The notes under the pieces: generated by a model
Databases searched by the model: none
What the model saw: only the letters and a program-made list of their open reading frames with translations
What the model was told of the DNA's origin: nothing
Source of the DNA: Streptococcus gallinaceus
GTDB lineage: Bacteria > Bacillota > Bacilli > Lactobacillales > Streptococcaceae
Direction: 5' to 3'
Assembly (NCBI RefSeq): GCF_024170225.1
Contig: NZ_JALJXU010000004.1
Location: 1 to 64,000, forward strand
Length of the DNA: 64,000 nucleotides
Made by a program: the position numbers and the translations under genes
Part shown: positions 39,121-49,999 of the stretch, piece by piece
Numbering within the stretch: position 1 is the first letter of the stretch
Layout: every line of letters begins with the position of its first letter

Positions 39121-39723
39121 CTAGCACTCTTTTTCCCAAGCAAACTGCCGTTTTTGATCAGTATTTGCCTGTGTTACTAATTCCTGCGTCATCTTTACAA
39201 AGGTTGTAAACTCTGTAAAGTGTTCTTCAAGTTCTTCTACTTTTTCAGGAATGACTAGATTAGAGTTAGCATCGAGTGCTTGTTCAGAGTGTCCAAGCAA
39301 AAACTCTGTTCCTGGCATAATTCGGGCTTTTAATTCAGGCGCATCTAAAATTTGACGAAGATGAGCTTGAGCTCTAGAAGAACAGAGGGCACCCAAAGAA
39401 GCTCCAACAATCATAGTGGGTTTATTGATTAGTGCGCGACTAGTATAGGCAATCCATTCAAGGGCGCTTGCCAATGGAGCTGGAATGGTATGATTGTATT
39501 CAGGTGTTGCGATGATAACACCATCTGCCGTTAGTATTTTTTCTGAAAAATCTGCCACAGGAGTAAGCGCAATCCGATTTTCGGGCTCATTAAAAGCAGG
39601 AAGTTGGCTAATTTCAAGTAGCTCTATTTCTACCTGGTCTGAGAAATGTTTTTGCATAAACTGTAGCAATTTACGATTGGTAGATCGCTTGGAATTGGTT
39701 CCAACAATAGCAACTAACTTCAT
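39121..39723 (-). CDS. NADPH-dependent FMN reductase family protein
   Basis: A 200-residue flavodoxin-like reductase starting MKLVAIVGTNSKRSTNR (phosphate loop for FMN) with the ATPEYNHTIP motif (about residues 73-82). It is a close relative of the first domain of the broken gene 13 bp downstream, so the two probably arose by duplication. It is intact. A good promoter (39756-39784) and a GAGAGGG ribosome site precede it. It probably supplies reduced flavin to a partner that is now lost. Confidence 0.88.
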   Translation of the reverse strand: MKLVAIVGTNSKRSTNRKLLQFMQKHFSDQVEIELLEISQLPAFNEPENRIALTPVADFSEKILTADGVIIATPEYNHTIPAPLASALEWIAYTSRALINKPTMIVGASLGALCSSRAQAHLRQILDAPELKARIMPGTEFLLGHSEQALDANSNLVIPEKVEELEEHFTEFTTFVKMTQELVTQANTDQKRQFAWEKEC

Positions 39724-39755
39724 TGTGAAAACCCTCTCAATTCTTATTTGACCTA

Positions 39756-39784
39756 ACTATACACCAAATATAAAAGCAATGCAA
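39756..39784 (-). promoter_or_regulatory. Promoter of the flavin reductase unit
   Basis: TTGCAT (39779-39784), a 17-bp spacer and TATAGT (39756-39761) on the minus strand. Confidence 0.7.
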
Positions 39785-39814
39785 ACCTTTTCAAAAACAA
39801 ATGTTGATTTTTAC

Positions 39815-39852
39815 AAAAAAGACACTCCTTTCTTAGATTAAAGGAGTATCTT
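39815..39852 (-). terminator. Terminator of the serine dehydratase operon
   Basis: On the minus strand AGATACTCCTTT-aatctaag-AAAGGAGTGTCT forms a 12-bp stem with one wobble pair, followed by T6. Confidence 0.85.
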
Positions 39853-39955
39853 TAATTTGTATTAGCGTGATTTAAAGATGAATGAGCAGAATTACGAAAA
39901 CCTAATTCTCTTTACAGTATGTTGACAAAGTTGTAAAAAGGTAATGAAAATTATC

Positions 39956-40828
39956 TTAATTTCCAAAGATTTCTTGGGCCAGGCGCTTGCCTGTTGGAGT
40001 AGCTGCAAGTCCACCTTCAGCTGTTTCACGAAAGGCAGTCGGTAAGCTAGAGCCAACTTGGTACATGGCATCAATCACTTCATCAACTGGAATTTTAGAC
40101 TCAATGCCAGCCAAGGCCATATCAGCTGCTACAAGTGCAAAGCTAGCTCCCATGGCGTTACGTTTCACGCAGGGAACCTCTACTAGCCCAGCTACAGGAT
40201 CACAGATGAGGCCCAGCATATTTTTAATGACAAAACAGATAGCCTGGCTAGCTTGATAAGCAGAACCGCCTGCAGCAAGCGTTAGGGCAGCGGCCGACAT
40301 AGCGCTGGCAGATCCTACTTCGGCTTGGCATCCGCCTTCAGCCCCCGAGATAGAAGCGTTGTTAGCAATCACAAGTCCAAATGCTCCAGCGCTGAAGAGG
40401 AAATTAAGTTGCTCTTCTTCTGTTAATTCGAGCTTTTCAATCGCAACGGAGATAACTGCAGGTAGACAACCTGCCGAACCAGCAGTTGGGGTTGCACAGA
40501 CAAGTCCCATTTTTGCATTTAATTCATTGACAGCTATGGCGTTTCGGGCAGCAGATAAAATAGTAGAATCTGCTAATGTTTTTCCAGACTGGATATAACG
40601 ATCAAGCTTAGCAGCATCTCCGCCAGTCAATCCAGAAACAGATTTGCTATCTGTTAGACCGTCTTTTACGGAGGATTTCATAACTGTCAAGTTCCTTGAC
40701 ATTAGTGTCACTATTTCTTCACGACTACGTCCAGTTAATTCAATTTCGGTTTCAATCATAAGCTCCGCTACGCTTCCGTTAAAACGGTCATTAGCTTGTT
40801 GAACGAGCTCTTCTACAGTATAAAACAT
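39956..40828 (-). CDS. sdaAA: L-serine dehydratase, iron-sulfur alpha subunit
   Basis: Converts L-serine to pyruvate and ammonia using a [4Fe-4S] cluster. The 290-residue alpha subunit has cluster cysteines in CATPTAGSAGCLPA and CDPVAGLVEVPCVKRN and the glycine-rich GAEGGCQAEVGSA loop. It follows the beta subunit gene by 11 bp in the order beta-alpha. Head-on to replication. Confidence 0.96.
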   Translation of the reverse strand: MFYTVEELVQQANDRFNGSVAELMIETEIELTGRSREEIVTLMSRNLTVMKSSVKDGLTDSKSVSGLTGGDAAKLDRYIQSGKTLADSTILSAARNAIAVNELNAKMGLVCATPTAGSAGCLPAVISVAIEKLELTEEEQLNFLFSAGAFGLVIANNASISGAEGGCQAEVGSASAMSAAALTLAAGGSAYQASQAICFVIKNMLGLICDPVAGLVEVPCVKRNAMGASFALVAADMALAGIESKIPVDEVIDAMYQVGSSLPTAFRETAEGGLAATPTGKRLAQEIFGN

Positions 40829-40839
40829 AGGTGTCCTTT

Positions 40840-41511
40840 CTAGTTGAAGAAGTTGACATTGTGTAAATGAGGAATCGTTTCAATTTCTTTTACAGCCTCA
40901 TCACATTGACGGGAATCCACTTCGATAATCATGATTGCTTTCTCACCCGCTTTTTCACGTGTAACGTTCATTTGAGCGATGTTGATATTGTAGGTAGACA
41001 GTATCTCTGTCACATGGGCAATCATACCAGGGACATCTTGGTGCACAATGATAATCGTCGGAGTATTCATGTTTAAGTTGACAGCAAAACCGTTTAGTTC
41101 TGTTACTTGAATATTTCCTCCACCGATTGAAACACCAGTTGCAGAGATTGATTTTGTATCATTTTTAATGACAATTCGCGTTGTATTTGGGTGCGGAGTA
41201 TTGCTATCTTTGTTAATTTTCCAGTAAACTTTGATACCACGCTCGTGCGCAATATCGAGTGAATCAGGAATGCGTGGGTCATCTGTGTCCATGCCTAAGA
41301 TACCGGCAACGAGGGCGACGTCAGTACCATGTCCACGGTAGGTTTTGGCAAAGGAATTGAAGAGTTGAAATTCTACTTCAGTCGGCTCTTCTCCAAAAAT
41401 AGATGAGACAATTTTACCGATACGAACAGCACCAGCAGTATGGCTAGAAGAAGGACCAATCATGACTGGTCCGATAATGTCAAATACGGATTGAAATTTT
41501 AAATTTTTCAT
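40840..41511 (-). CDS. sdaAB: L-serine dehydratase, iron-sulfur beta subunit
   Basis: The 223-residue beta subunit has the GPSSSHTAGAVRIG motif near the N-terminus and a C-terminal ACT domain (about 148-220) that may sense serine. The chosen ATG (MKNLKFQSVFDIIG) follows GAGGAAAAC; a frame extending to 41580 runs through the -10 box (TATAAT, 41540-41545) and is rejected. Confidence 0.95.
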   Translation of the reverse strand: MKNLKFQSVFDIIGPVMIGPSSSHTAGAVRIGKIVSSIFGEEPTEVEFQLFNSFAKTYRGHGTDVALVAGILGMDTDDPRIPDSLDIAHERGIKVYWKINKDSNTPHPNTTRIVIKNDTKSISATGVSIGGGNIQVTELNGFAVNLNMNTPTIIIVHQDVPGMIAHVTEILSTYNINIAQMNVTREKAGEKAIMIIEVDSRQCDEAVKEIETIPHLHNVNFFN

Positions 41512-41539
41512 TGTTTTCCTCGAATTTTTTTCTACTGTT

Positions 41540-41545
41540 ATTATA
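41540..41545 (-). promoter_or_regulatory. -10 box of sdaAB-sdaAA
   Basis: TATAAT on the minus strand, 28 bp before the sdaAB ATG. The -35 is unclear. Confidence 0.55.
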
Positions 41546-41656
41546 ACAAAAATAGATAGGGAGTAGGGGGTTATAATCATTCAATAAAATGCATAAAAGT
41601 AGTGTGCTGAACTATCTTCTCCCTCATTCTATTTGTTTTTAATTAGAGGTAGATTA

Positions 41657-42894
<1,238 letters not shown>

Positions 42895-42920
42895 GTTGAC
42901 AGTTTTGATTGGCAAAATTC

Positions 42921-42948
42921 TTGACTTTTAACCAACAAATGATAGAAT
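42921..42948 (+). promoter_or_regulatory. Promoter between mnmA and mnmG
   Basis: TTGACT (42921-42926), a 16-bp spacer and TAGAAT (42943-42948). Transcription should start at about 42955, just before the hairpin. Confidence 0.65.
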
Positions 42949-42954
42949 ATCAGT

Positions 42955-43033
42955 AACAATACCGATGATGGTCAAAGCTCATGGTCTTGCAGGTCTTTTT
43001 TGGCATGCAGTCCTTAGCTTTGTCCATTTTTTA
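42955..43033 (+). ncRNA. Candidate structured leader or small RNA upstream of mnmG
   Basis: From the predicted start point, ATGGTCAAAGCT (42968-42979) and AGCTTTGTCCAT (43016-43027) form a 12-bp stem with one mismatch around a 36-nt loop, followed directly by T6. That is the shape of an intrinsic terminator, so the transcript could end here as a ~80-nt RNA or be an attenuator for mnmG. The inner loop has its own T6. I recognise no known family. Confidence 0.5.
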
Positions 43034-43058
43034 TGTAAAAAAATAAAGGAAGAAAAAG

Positions 43059-44969
43059 ATGACTCATCAATTTGCTGAAGAATACGACGTTATTGTCATC
43101 GGTGCAGGACATGCTGGTGTAGAAGCTAGCCTTGCTGCTAGCCGAATGGGTTGTAAGACCTTGCTTGCGACCATCAATCTGGAAATGCTGGCATTTATGC
43201 CTTGTAATCCTTCAATCGGAGGATCCGCCAAAGGAATCGTTGTCCGTGAGATCGATGCTTTGGGTGGTGAAATGGGTAAAAATATTGATAAAACCTATAT
43301 TCAGATGAAGATGCTGAATACTGGTAAGGGGCCTGCTGTACGTGCTTTGCGTGCCCAAGCAGACAAGGCCCTTTATTCGCAAACAATGAAGCAAACAGTA
43401 GAAAATCAAGAAAACCTTACCCTTCGTCAGTCTATGATTGAAGAAATTTTAGTAGAAGACGGGAAAGTTGTCGGTGTCCGTACAGCTACAAATCAAAAAT
43501 TTGCGGCAAAAGCTGTTGTGGTGACGACTGGAACGGCTCTTCGTGGGGAGATTATCCTAGGAGAACTCAAGTATTCTTCTGGTCCAAATAATAGCTTGGC
43601 TTCAATCGGGCTAGCTGATAACTTGAAAAATCTTGGCTTGGAGATTGGGCGTTTCAAAACTGGAACACCACCTCGTGTAAAGGCGTCGTCAATCAATTAT
43701 GATGAGACTGAGATTCAACCTGGGGATGAAAAGCCAAACCACTTCTCCTTCATGTCTAAGGATGAAGATTATTTGAAAGATCAAATCCCTTGTTGGCTAA
43801 CTTATACAAACCAATCAAGTCATGATATCATTAACCAGAATCTTCACCGAGCGCCTATGTTTTCCGGGATTGTAAAGGGAGTTGGACCACGTTATTGTCC
43901 ATCTATTGAGGATAAAATCGTTCGTTTTGCAGACAAGGAGCGTCATCAATTATTCTTGGAACCAGAAGGCCGTACAACCAATGAAGTTTACATCCAAGGT
44001 CTGTCAACGAGTCTACCCGAAGATGTTCAAATTGGCTTGATTCATTCTATCAAAGGACTTGAAAATGCAGAAATGATGCGGACTGGCTACGCTATTGAAT
44101 ACGATATTGTCTTGCCACATCAGTTGCGAGCAACCCTTGAAACTAAGAAAATTTCAGGTCTCTTTACAGCTGGGCAAACCAATGGTACTTCTGGTTACGA
44201 AGAAGCAGCCGGTCAAGGAATCGTTGCGGGAATCAACGCTGCGCTTAAAGTTCAAGGTAAGCCAGAACTGATTTTAAAACGTAGCGATGCCTATATCGGG
44301 GTAATGATTGATGACTTGGTTACCAAGGGAACCCTGGAGCCCTATCGTTTATTGACTAGTCGAGCAGAATACCGCCTGATTTTACGACATGACAATGCAG
44401 ATATGCGCTTGACTGAGATCGGACGCGAGGTTGGCTTAGTGGATGATGAGCGCTACCACAAGTTTCAAGCCAAGAAGCAACAGTTTGACAGCGAGTTGAC
44501 AAGGTTGTCAACTATTAAGTTAAAACCTGTAAAGGAAGTCAATGAAAAAGTTGTTTCATTGGGCTTTAAGCCACTAACGGATGCGTTAACAGCTAAAGAA
44601 TTTATGCGTCGTCCAGATATCACACACGCCGTTATAACGCAATTTATCGGACCAGCAGCGGAAGAGCTGGATAGCAAGGTTGTTGAGTTGCTTGAGACGG
44701 AAGTCAAATATGAGGGCTATATTGAAAAAGCTTTGGACCAAGTTGCTAAAATGAAACGCATGGAAGAAAAGCGGATTCCAGCTGATATTGACTGGGATGA
44801 TATTGACTCGATTGCGACAGAAGCGAGACAAAAATTTAAGAAAATCAATCCAGAAACGATTGGTCAGGCTAGTCGGATTTCGGGTGTGAATCCGGCCGAT
44901 ATTTCAATTTTGATGGTCTATCTGGAAGGACGTAGTCGCTCAATTGCCAAAAATAAGGAAAAAGAGTAG
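43059..44969 (+). CDS. mnmG: tRNA uridine-5-carboxymethylaminomethyl modification enzyme MnmG (GidA)
   Basis: FAD-dependent enzyme that, with MnmE, modifies C5 of the wobble uridine. The 636-residue protein has the dinucleotide fold [13 protein letters not shown] (about residues 12-24), the [16 protein letters not shown] segment and the C-terminal helical domain that binds MnmE and tRNA. The ATG follows AAAGGAAG. It is preceded by a hairpin unit that may control it and followed by a terminator. Confidence 0.98.
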   Translation: MTHQFAEEYDVIVIGAGHAGVEASLAASRMGCKTLLATINLEMLAFMPCNPSIGGSAKGIVVREIDALGGEMGKNIDKTYIQMKMLNTGKGPAVRALRAQADKALYSQTMKQTVENQENLTLRQSMIEEILVEDGKVVGVRTATNQKFAAKAVVVTTGTALRGEIILGELKYSSGPNNSLASIGLADNLKNLGLEIGRFKTGTPPRVKASSINYDETEIQPGDEKPNHFSFMSKDEDYLKDQIPCWLTYTNQSSHDIINQNLHRAPMFSGIVKGVGPRYCPSIEDKIVRFADKERHQLFLEPEGRTTNEVYIQGLSTSLPEDVQIGLIHSIKGLENAEMMRTGYAIEYDIVLPHQLRATLETKKISGLFTAGQTNGTSGYEEAAGQGIVAGINAALKVQGKPELILKRSDAYIGVMIDDLVTKGTLEPYRLLTSRAEYRLILRHDNADMRLTEIGREVGLVDDERYHKFQAKKQQFDSELTRLSTIKLKPVKEVNEKVVSLGFKPLTDALTAKEFMRRPDITHAVITQFIGPAAEELDSKVVELLETEVKYEGYIEKALDQVAKMKRMEEKRIPADIDWDDIDSIATEARQKFKKINPETIGQASRISGVNPADISILMVYLEGRSRSIAKNKEKE

Positions 44970-44987
44970 GCTTAGCCTCTCTTTTTT
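44963..44987 (+). terminator. Terminator of mnmG
   Basis: AGAG(t)AGGC-tta-GCCTCTCT with one bulge, followed by T5; it overlaps the stop codon. Confidence 0.7.
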
Positions 44988-45058
44988 GTGGTGTTTGAGG
45001 ACTAAAAAGAATGGATTTTTCAGCCTTTTTATGGTAAAATGGCGACCAGAGGTTTATA

Positions 45059-47020
45059 ATGAAAAAATTTCGATTTTCAACCCTTCATTTTGTAATGATT
45101 GGGCTCATCTTATTTGGTAGTTTAGCGGCCATTACGACCGTATTTCAAGGTTCAACAATCATTCATATTTCACTATTTTTAGTGTTAACATTGCTTGTGG
45201 CTTTGTTTTTGTTTCAAAAAAAATCCTATGAAATCAGCGAATTAGAGCAGATTGAACGCCTCAATGAAGAGGCGAATTCTGGCTTGATGCAGTTGCTGAA
45301 TCAGATGCCAGTCGGTGTAATTAAGATTCGACAAGAGGATAATCAAGTTGAGTGGTTTAATCCGTATGCGGAGTTGATTTTTGCTAAGGAAAATGGCGAA
45401 TTTGACCAGAAAAAGCTGCGTGAAATCGTTGACGTTGGTCTAGATAATGACCGCTCTTATGCAGTTTTAGGTGGACAGCGGTATGCGGTTCACGTAGACT
45501 ACAATCAAGGATTGTTTTACTTTTTTGATGCGTCTAGTGAATACAATGCGACAGCTAATTTGATTGGTAGTCGGCCGGTTATTGGGATTATTTCCGTTGA
45601 TAACTATGATGAGCTAGAAGATAGTTTGACAGACTCACAGATTAGTCAGGTCAATAGTTTTTTGGCCCAGTTTGTATCTGATTTTGCTCACGAAAACGGG
45701 ATTTACTATCGTCGTGGAACGATGGACAGATTCTATTTTTTCACAGACTACACCATCCTAGAATTGCTAATTGACAATAAATTTGTGATTATTGACAAGT
45801 TTAGAGAAGAAGCAAAAAATCGAGAATTGCCACTGACGCTGAGTATGGGGATTGCTTATGGAAATGACAACCATCAGCAAATTGGTCAGGTCGCTCTTCA
45901 AAATCTCAATATGGCTGAGGTGCGCGGTGGAGACCAGGCTGTTGTGAAAGAAAACAACGAGACACAGCAACCTCTCTTCTTTGGAGGCGGTTCGGCGTCT
46001 GCAGTTAAACGTACTCGTACTCGTACTCGTGCCATGATGACAGCTGTTTCAGATAAACTGAAAACAGTTGATAAAGTGTTTGTAGTTGGGCATCGTAACC
46101 TAGACATGGATGCTCTTGGGTCTGCTGTTGGGATGCAGCATTTTGCTCAAAATGTCATGAATAATGCCTTTACAGTCTATAATCCTGATGAAATGGGACC
46201 GGACATTGAGCGGGCGATTAAGAAGTTGACAGAGGAAAATTGCTCTAACCTGATAACTGTTGAGGCGGCTTTGAAAGAGGTTAGTGATGAGTCCTTGTTA
46301 ATCATGGTTGACCATTCAAAAATTGGCTTAACCTTGTCAAAAGAACTTTACGATAAGTTTACACAGGTTGTCATCATTGACCACCATAGACGGGATGCAG
46401 ATTTTCCAAACAATTCCATCTTGACCTATATTGAGAGTGGTGCTAGTTCGGCTAGTGAATTGGTGACAGAACTGATTCAGTTCCAAAATGACAAACACCA
46501 TAAGTTAAATCGTCTACAGGCCAGTTTGTTGATGGCGGGAATCATGTTGGATACGAAAAACTTTACAGCTCGGGTAACGAGTCGTACCTTTGATGTGGCT
46601 AGTTATCTCAGAACGAGAGGTAGTGATAGTTTAGAAATTCAGCATATTGCGGCTACGGATTTTGCAGAATACCGGCAAGTCAATGAATTGATTCTAAAAG
46701 GTCAGAAGATGACAGAAGAGATTGTCATTGTCTGTGGCGAAGAAAATCAGTTTTATGACAATATTGTGCCAAGTAAGGCTGCAGATACAATTTTAGAGAT
46801 GGCTGGTATAGAAGCGACCTTTGTCGTTACTCGTCGGACGAGTGACTATGTGGCCATATCAGCAAGAAGTCGTAGCAAGGTCAATGTTCAGCGGATTATG
46901 GAAGAAATGGGCGGCGGTGGTCACTTTAACTTGGCCGCGGCGCAGATTTCAGGGAAATCTATTGAGCAGGTACAGTTGCAATTACGTGAGAAAATTTTGT
47001 CAGAAATAGAAGGAGAATAA
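45059..47020 (+). CDS. gdpP: Cyclic-di-AMP phosphodiesterase GdpP
   Basis: Membrane phosphodiesterase that hydrolyses c-di-AMP, controlling potassium, wall stress and beta-lactam tolerance. The 653-residue protein has two membrane segments (about 8-52), a PAS-like domain, a degenerate GGDEF domain, and the catalytic DHH-DHHA1 part with [12 protein letters not shown], the DHH motif in [10 protein letters not shown] and [12 protein letters not shown]. It starts an operon with rplI and dnaB, with one base between it and rplI. Confidence 0.96.
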   Translation: MKKFRFSTLHFVMIGLILFGSLAAITTVFQGSTIIHISLFLVLTLLVALFLFQKKSYEISELEQIERLNEEANSGLMQLLNQMPVGVIKIRQEDNQVEWFNPYAELIFAKENGEFDQKKLREIVDVGLDNDRSYAVLGGQRYAVHVDYNQGLFYFFDASSEYNATANLIGSRPVIGIISVDNYDELEDSLTDSQISQVNSFLAQFVSDFAHENGIYYRRGTMDRFYFFTDYTILELLIDNKFVIIDKFREEAKNRELPLTLSMGIAYGNDNHQQIGQVALQNLNMAEVRGGDQAVVKENNETQQPLFFGGGSASAVKRTRTRTRAMMTAVSDKLKTVDKVFVVGHRNLDMDALGSAVGMQHFAQNVMNNAFTVYNPDEMGPDIERAIKKLTEENCSNLITVEAALKEVSDESLLIMVDHSKIGLTLSKELYDKFTQVVIIDHHRRDADFPNNSILTYIESGASSASELVTELIQFQNDKHHKLNRLQASLLMAGIMLDTKNFTARVTSRTFDVASYLRTRGSDSLEIQHIAATDFAEYRQVNELILKGQKMTEEIVIVCGEENQFYDNIVPSKAADTILEMAGIEATFVVTRRTSDYVAISARSRSKVNVQRIMEEMGGGGHFNLAAAQISGKSIEQVQLQLREKILSEIEGE

Positions 47021-47021
47021 G

Positions 47022-47474
47022 ATGAAAGTTATCTTTTTAGCAGATGTTAAAGGTCAAGGGAAAAAAGGTGAAATCAAAGAAGTACCAACTGGTTACGCAC
47101 AAAATTTTTTGATTAAAAAGAACTTGGCAAAAGAAGCTACAAATCAAGCCGTTAGTGCTTTGCGTGGACAAGAAAAATCAAAAGAAAAAGCACATGCAGA
47201 GATGATTGCAGAAGCCGAGGCCTTGAAAGCAAAATTGGCTGAGGAAGCTACTGTTGTAAAATTTATTGAAAAAGTTGGCCCAGATGGTCGTACTTTTGGT
47301 TCAATTACTAGCAAGAAAATTGCTGAAGGGTTGGAAAAACAATTTGGGATCAAAGTGGACAAACGCCATATTCAGATGGATCATCCCTTGCGTGCCATTG
47401 GTTTGATGGAAGTTACTGTGAAATTGTATCAGGATGTGGTTGGTAAGATTCAATTGAGCGTACAAGAAGCTTAA
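47022..47474 (+). CDS. rplI: 50S ribosomal protein L9
   Basis: A 150-residue protein starting [21 protein letters not shown], the L9 N-terminal RNA-binding domain, joined by a long helix to the C-terminal domain ([19 protein letters not shown]). It lies between gdpP and dnaB, an order shared across streptococci. Confidence 0.98.
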   Translation: MKVIFLADVKGQGKKGEIKEVPTGYAQNFLIKKNLAKEATNQAVSALRGQEKSKEKAHAEMIAEAEALKAKLAEEATVVKFIEKVGPDGRTFGSITSKKIAEGLEKQFGIKVDKRHIQMDHPLRAIGLMEVTVKLYQDVVGKIQLSVQEA

Positions 47475-47506
47475 ACTAGAAAAGAAGAAGGAATGGAGGT
47501 GAGATT

Positions 47507-48862
47507 TTGGCAGAAATTGATGAGTTGCGTGTACAACCCCAAGACATCTTAGCAGAACAGTCGGTTTTGGGGGCAATTTTTATCGACGAAGGGAAACTGG
47601 TCTTTGTACGAGAGTACATAGAGGCAGATGACTTTTTCAAGTATGCCCATAAGATCATTTTCCGAGCTATGATCGCCTTGGCGGATCGAAACGAGGCCAT
47701 CGATGCGACCACCATGCGGAACTACTTGGCTAGCCATGGGGACTTAGAAAATGTCGGTGGTTTGGGCTATTTAGCTGAAATCATCAACTCTGTTCCAACG
47801 TCAGCCAATGCTGAGTACTATGCCAAGATTGTGTCTGAAAAGGCTAATCTACGCAAGTTGATTGACCGTTTGACAGAGTCTGTCAATGCAGCCTATGAAG
47901 GTGCGGATGGTTCTGACGACATTATTGCTCAGGCTGAGAAGGCCTTGATTGATGTCAGTGAAGGTTCGAGTCGTAGTGGTTTTAAGCGTATCGATGATGT
48001 CCTCAATCTTAACTTTGAGAATTTGGAAATCCGTTCCCAGCAGACGTCTTCTATTACGGGGATTGCGACTGGTTATCCAGCCTTGGATTCCATGACAACT
48101 GGTCTTCATGAGGAAGAATTGATTATTCTTGCTGCCCGTCCTGCGGTTGGTAAGACGGCCTTTGCTCTTAATATTGCCCAAAATATTGGGACCAAATTGG
48201 GCAAGACCGTAGCTATCTTTTCTTTGGAGATGGGTGCAGAAAGTCTTGTGGACCGGATGTTGGCCTCAGAAGGGGTCATCAATTCTCGTGCCATTCGTAC
48301 GGGTCAATTGAACGATGAAGAATGGCAAAAACTTATGATTGCTCAGGCTAATCTAGCGCGTGCTAGCATCTATATTGATGACACGCCAGGTATTAAGATT
48401 ACGGAAATTCGTTCTCGTTCTCGTAAATTAGCGCAGGAAACGGGTAATTTGGGACTGATTCTCATTGACTACCTGCAGCTGATTACAGGGACGGGTCGTG
48501 AAAACCGTCAGCAAGAGGTTTCTGAGATTTCTCGTCAGTTGAAAATCTTAGCTAAAGAGTTAAAAGTTCCGGTTATTGCCTTAAGTCAGTTGTCTCGTGG
48601 AGTGGAACAGCGTCAGGATAAACGTCCTGTATTGTCTGATATTCGTGAGTCGGGTTCTATCGAGCAAGATGCGGATATCGTAGCCTTCCTTTACCGCGAT
48701 GATTACTATGAGCGTGGGGAGCAAGAAGATGGCGGCATTCCTAATAACACAGTTGAGGTTATTATCGAAAAAAACCGTTCTGGTGCGCGTGGCACCGTGG
48801 AACTCATGTTCCAAAAAGAGTTTAATAAATTTGCAAGTATTTCCAAAATGGAGGAAGGATAA
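47507..48862 (+). CDS. dnaB: Replicative DNA helicase DnaB
   Basis: Hexameric fork helicase (called DnaC in Bacillus). The 451-residue protein has the N-terminal helical domain (QPQDILAEQSVLGAIF), Walker A ARPAVGKTAF (about residue 208), IDYLQLI as Walker B, and the C-terminal DNA-binding loops. The start codon is TTG, set 7 bp after a strong GGAGGT. Transcribed with rplI and the veg-like gene. Confidence 0.97.
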   Translation: MAEIDELRVQPQDILAEQSVLGAIFIDEGKLVFVREYIEADDFFKYAHKIIFRAMIALADRNEAIDATTMRNYLASHGDLENVGGLGYLAEIINSVPTSANAEYYAKIVSEKANLRKLIDRLTESVNAAYEGADGSDDIIAQAEKALIDVSEGSSRSGFKRIDDVLNLNFENLEIRSQQTSSITGIATGYPALDSMTTGLHEEELIILAARPAVGKTAFALNIAQNIGTKLGKTVAIFSLEMGAESLVDRMLASEGVINSRAIRTGQLNDEEWQKLMIAQANLARASIYIDDTPGIKITEIRSRSRKLAQETGNLGLILIDYLQLITGTGRENRQQEVSEISRQLKILAKELKVPVIALSQLSRGVEQRQDKRPVLSDIRESGSIEQDADIVAFLYRDDYYERGEQEDGGIPNNTVEVIIEKNRSGARGTVELMFQKEFNKFASISKMEEG

Positions 48863-48865
48863 ATT

Positions 48866-49117
48866 ATGAGTGACGCATTTACAGATGTTGCCAAAATGAA
48901 ACAAATTAAACAAGAAATCAAAGAGCACGAAGGTCAAGTTGTTGAGTTAACGCTTGAAAACGGCCGTAAACGTGAGAAAAATAAGCAAGGCCGCATTATT
49001 GAGGTTTATCAATCTCTCTTTATCGTGGAATACGAAGATCCAAATAACACTTTTGTAGAATCTTACACTTACTCTGATATCCTAACAGAGAAGATTTTGA
49101 TTCACTATTTAGACTAA
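48866..49117 (+). CDS. Veg family protein
   Basis: An 83-residue protein that matches the Bacillus Veg pattern: GRKREKNKQGRIIEVYQSLF followed by FVESYTYSDILTE. Veg is short, abundant and highly conserved in Firmicutes; in Bacillus it affects biofilm formation through matrix genes. It begins 3 bp after dnaB behind GGAAGGAT and ends at a terminator. Its role in cocci is not settled. Confidence 0.88.
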   Translation: MSDAFTDVAKMKQIKQEIKEHEGQVVELTLENGRKREKNKQGRIIEVYQSLFIVEYEDPNNTFVESYTYSDILTEKILIHYLD

Positions 49118-49138
49118 AAGGCTTTACAATGCCTTTTT
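49116..49138 (+). terminator. Terminator of the gdpP-rplI-dnaB-veg operon
   Basis: AAAAGGC-tttacaat-GCCTTTTT. Confidence 0.75.
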
Positions 49139-49142
49139 CTTA

Positions 49143-49312
49143 TGTTATACTGAATTTTGTGTGAAATAACAGCATGAAAACATGAAACTCGTCAACAGAG
49201 GCCTTGAAAAACAAGTAACCTTGGCTGTTTAGGCGAAGGGTTTCTGCACGAATCAGGGTTTTCTAATCCGTTATTTCCTACAAATATATTTTATTTATAG
49301 GAGGACATGAAA
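49143..49312 (+). promoter_or_regulatory. rpsD promoter and structured leader
   Basis: An extended -10 TGT-TATACT (49143-49151) starts a leader of about 155 nt. GAAATAAC (49163-49170) and GTTATTTC (49270-49277) can pair over about 100 nt and enclose further short stems, ending before the AGGAGG ribosome site. S4 autoregulates its own mRNA in Bacillus; this leader is probably the streptococcal S4-binding site, by position only. Confidence 0.6.
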
Positions 49313-49924
49313 ATGTCACGTTATACAGGTCCGTCATGGAAACAATCACGTCGTCTTGGCTTGTCACTTACAGGTTCAGGTAAAGAATTGGCACGTCGTA
49401 ACTACGTACCAGGTCAACACGGTCCAAACAACCGTAGCAAACTTTCTGAATACGGTTTGCAATTGGCTGAGAAACAAAAATTGCGTTTCTCATACGGTTT
49501 GGGTGAAAAACAATTCCGTAACTTGTTCTTGCAAGCAACTAAAATCAAAGAAGGAACACTCGGTTTCAACTTCATGCTTTTGTTGGAACGTCGTTTGGAT
49601 AACGTTGTCTACCGTCTTGGTTTGGCAACTACTCGTCGTCAAGCTCGTCAATTCGTAAACCACGGTCACATCCTTGTTGACGGAAAACGTGTTGATATCC
49701 CTTCATACCGCGTAACTCCAGGTCAAGTGATCTCAGTTCGTGAAAAATCACTTAAAGTTCCAGCTATCCTTGAAGCTGTTGAAGCAATCGTTGGACGTCC
49801 AGCTTTCGTATCATTTGATGCTGAAAAATTGGAAGGTTCATTGACTCGTTTGCCAGAACGTGATGAAATCAACGCTGAAATCAACGAAGCACTTGTCGTT
49901 GAATTCTACAACAAAATGTTGTAA
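49313..49924 (+). CDS. rpsD: 30S ribosomal protein S4
   Basis: Primary 16S rRNA-binding protein, 203 residues, starting [16 protein letters not shown], with the S4 domain ([28 protein letters not shown], about 92-150, read in parts). I chose the ATG at 49313: the AGGAGG is 8 bp upstream, against only 2 bp for the ATG at 49307. It stands alone with its own leader and terminator. Codon use is strongly biased, as expected for high expression. Confidence 0.98.
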   Translation: MSRYTGPSWKQSRRLGLSLTGSGKELARRNYVPGQHGPNNRSKLSEYGLQLAEKQKLRFSYGLGEKQFRNLFLQATKIKEGTLGFNFMLLLERRLDNVVYRLGLATTRRQARQFVNHGHILVDGKRVDIPSYRVTPGQVISVREKSLKVPAILEAVEAIVGRPAFVSFDAEKLEGSLTRLPERDEINAEINEALVVEFYNKML

Positions 49925-49940
49925 TATTTTATTGCATTTT

Positions 49941-49970
49941 GTAAGTACCTGTCTCGGCAGGTATTTTTTT
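49941..49970 (+). terminator. Terminator of rpsD
   Basis: TACCTG-tctcgg-CAGGTA followed by T7. Confidence 0.88.
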
Positions 49971-49974
49971 ATAT

Positions 49975-49999
49975 ATAAAAAAGAGCCAGCGGCTCTTTT
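49975..49999 (-). terminator. Terminator of the two-component system
   Basis: AAAAGAGCC-gct-GGCTCTTTT on the minus strand, overlapping the histidine kinase stop. Confidence 0.85.

Noticed and set aside
40963..40978. TTTTTCACGTGTAACG in sdaAB as a parS site
   Set aside because: Three mismatches and a broken palindrome.
42965..43078. A 37-codon frame starting ATGATG before mnmG
   Set aside because: It has no ribosome site, coincides with the hairpin and overlaps the mnmG start; the RNA structure explains the sequence better.
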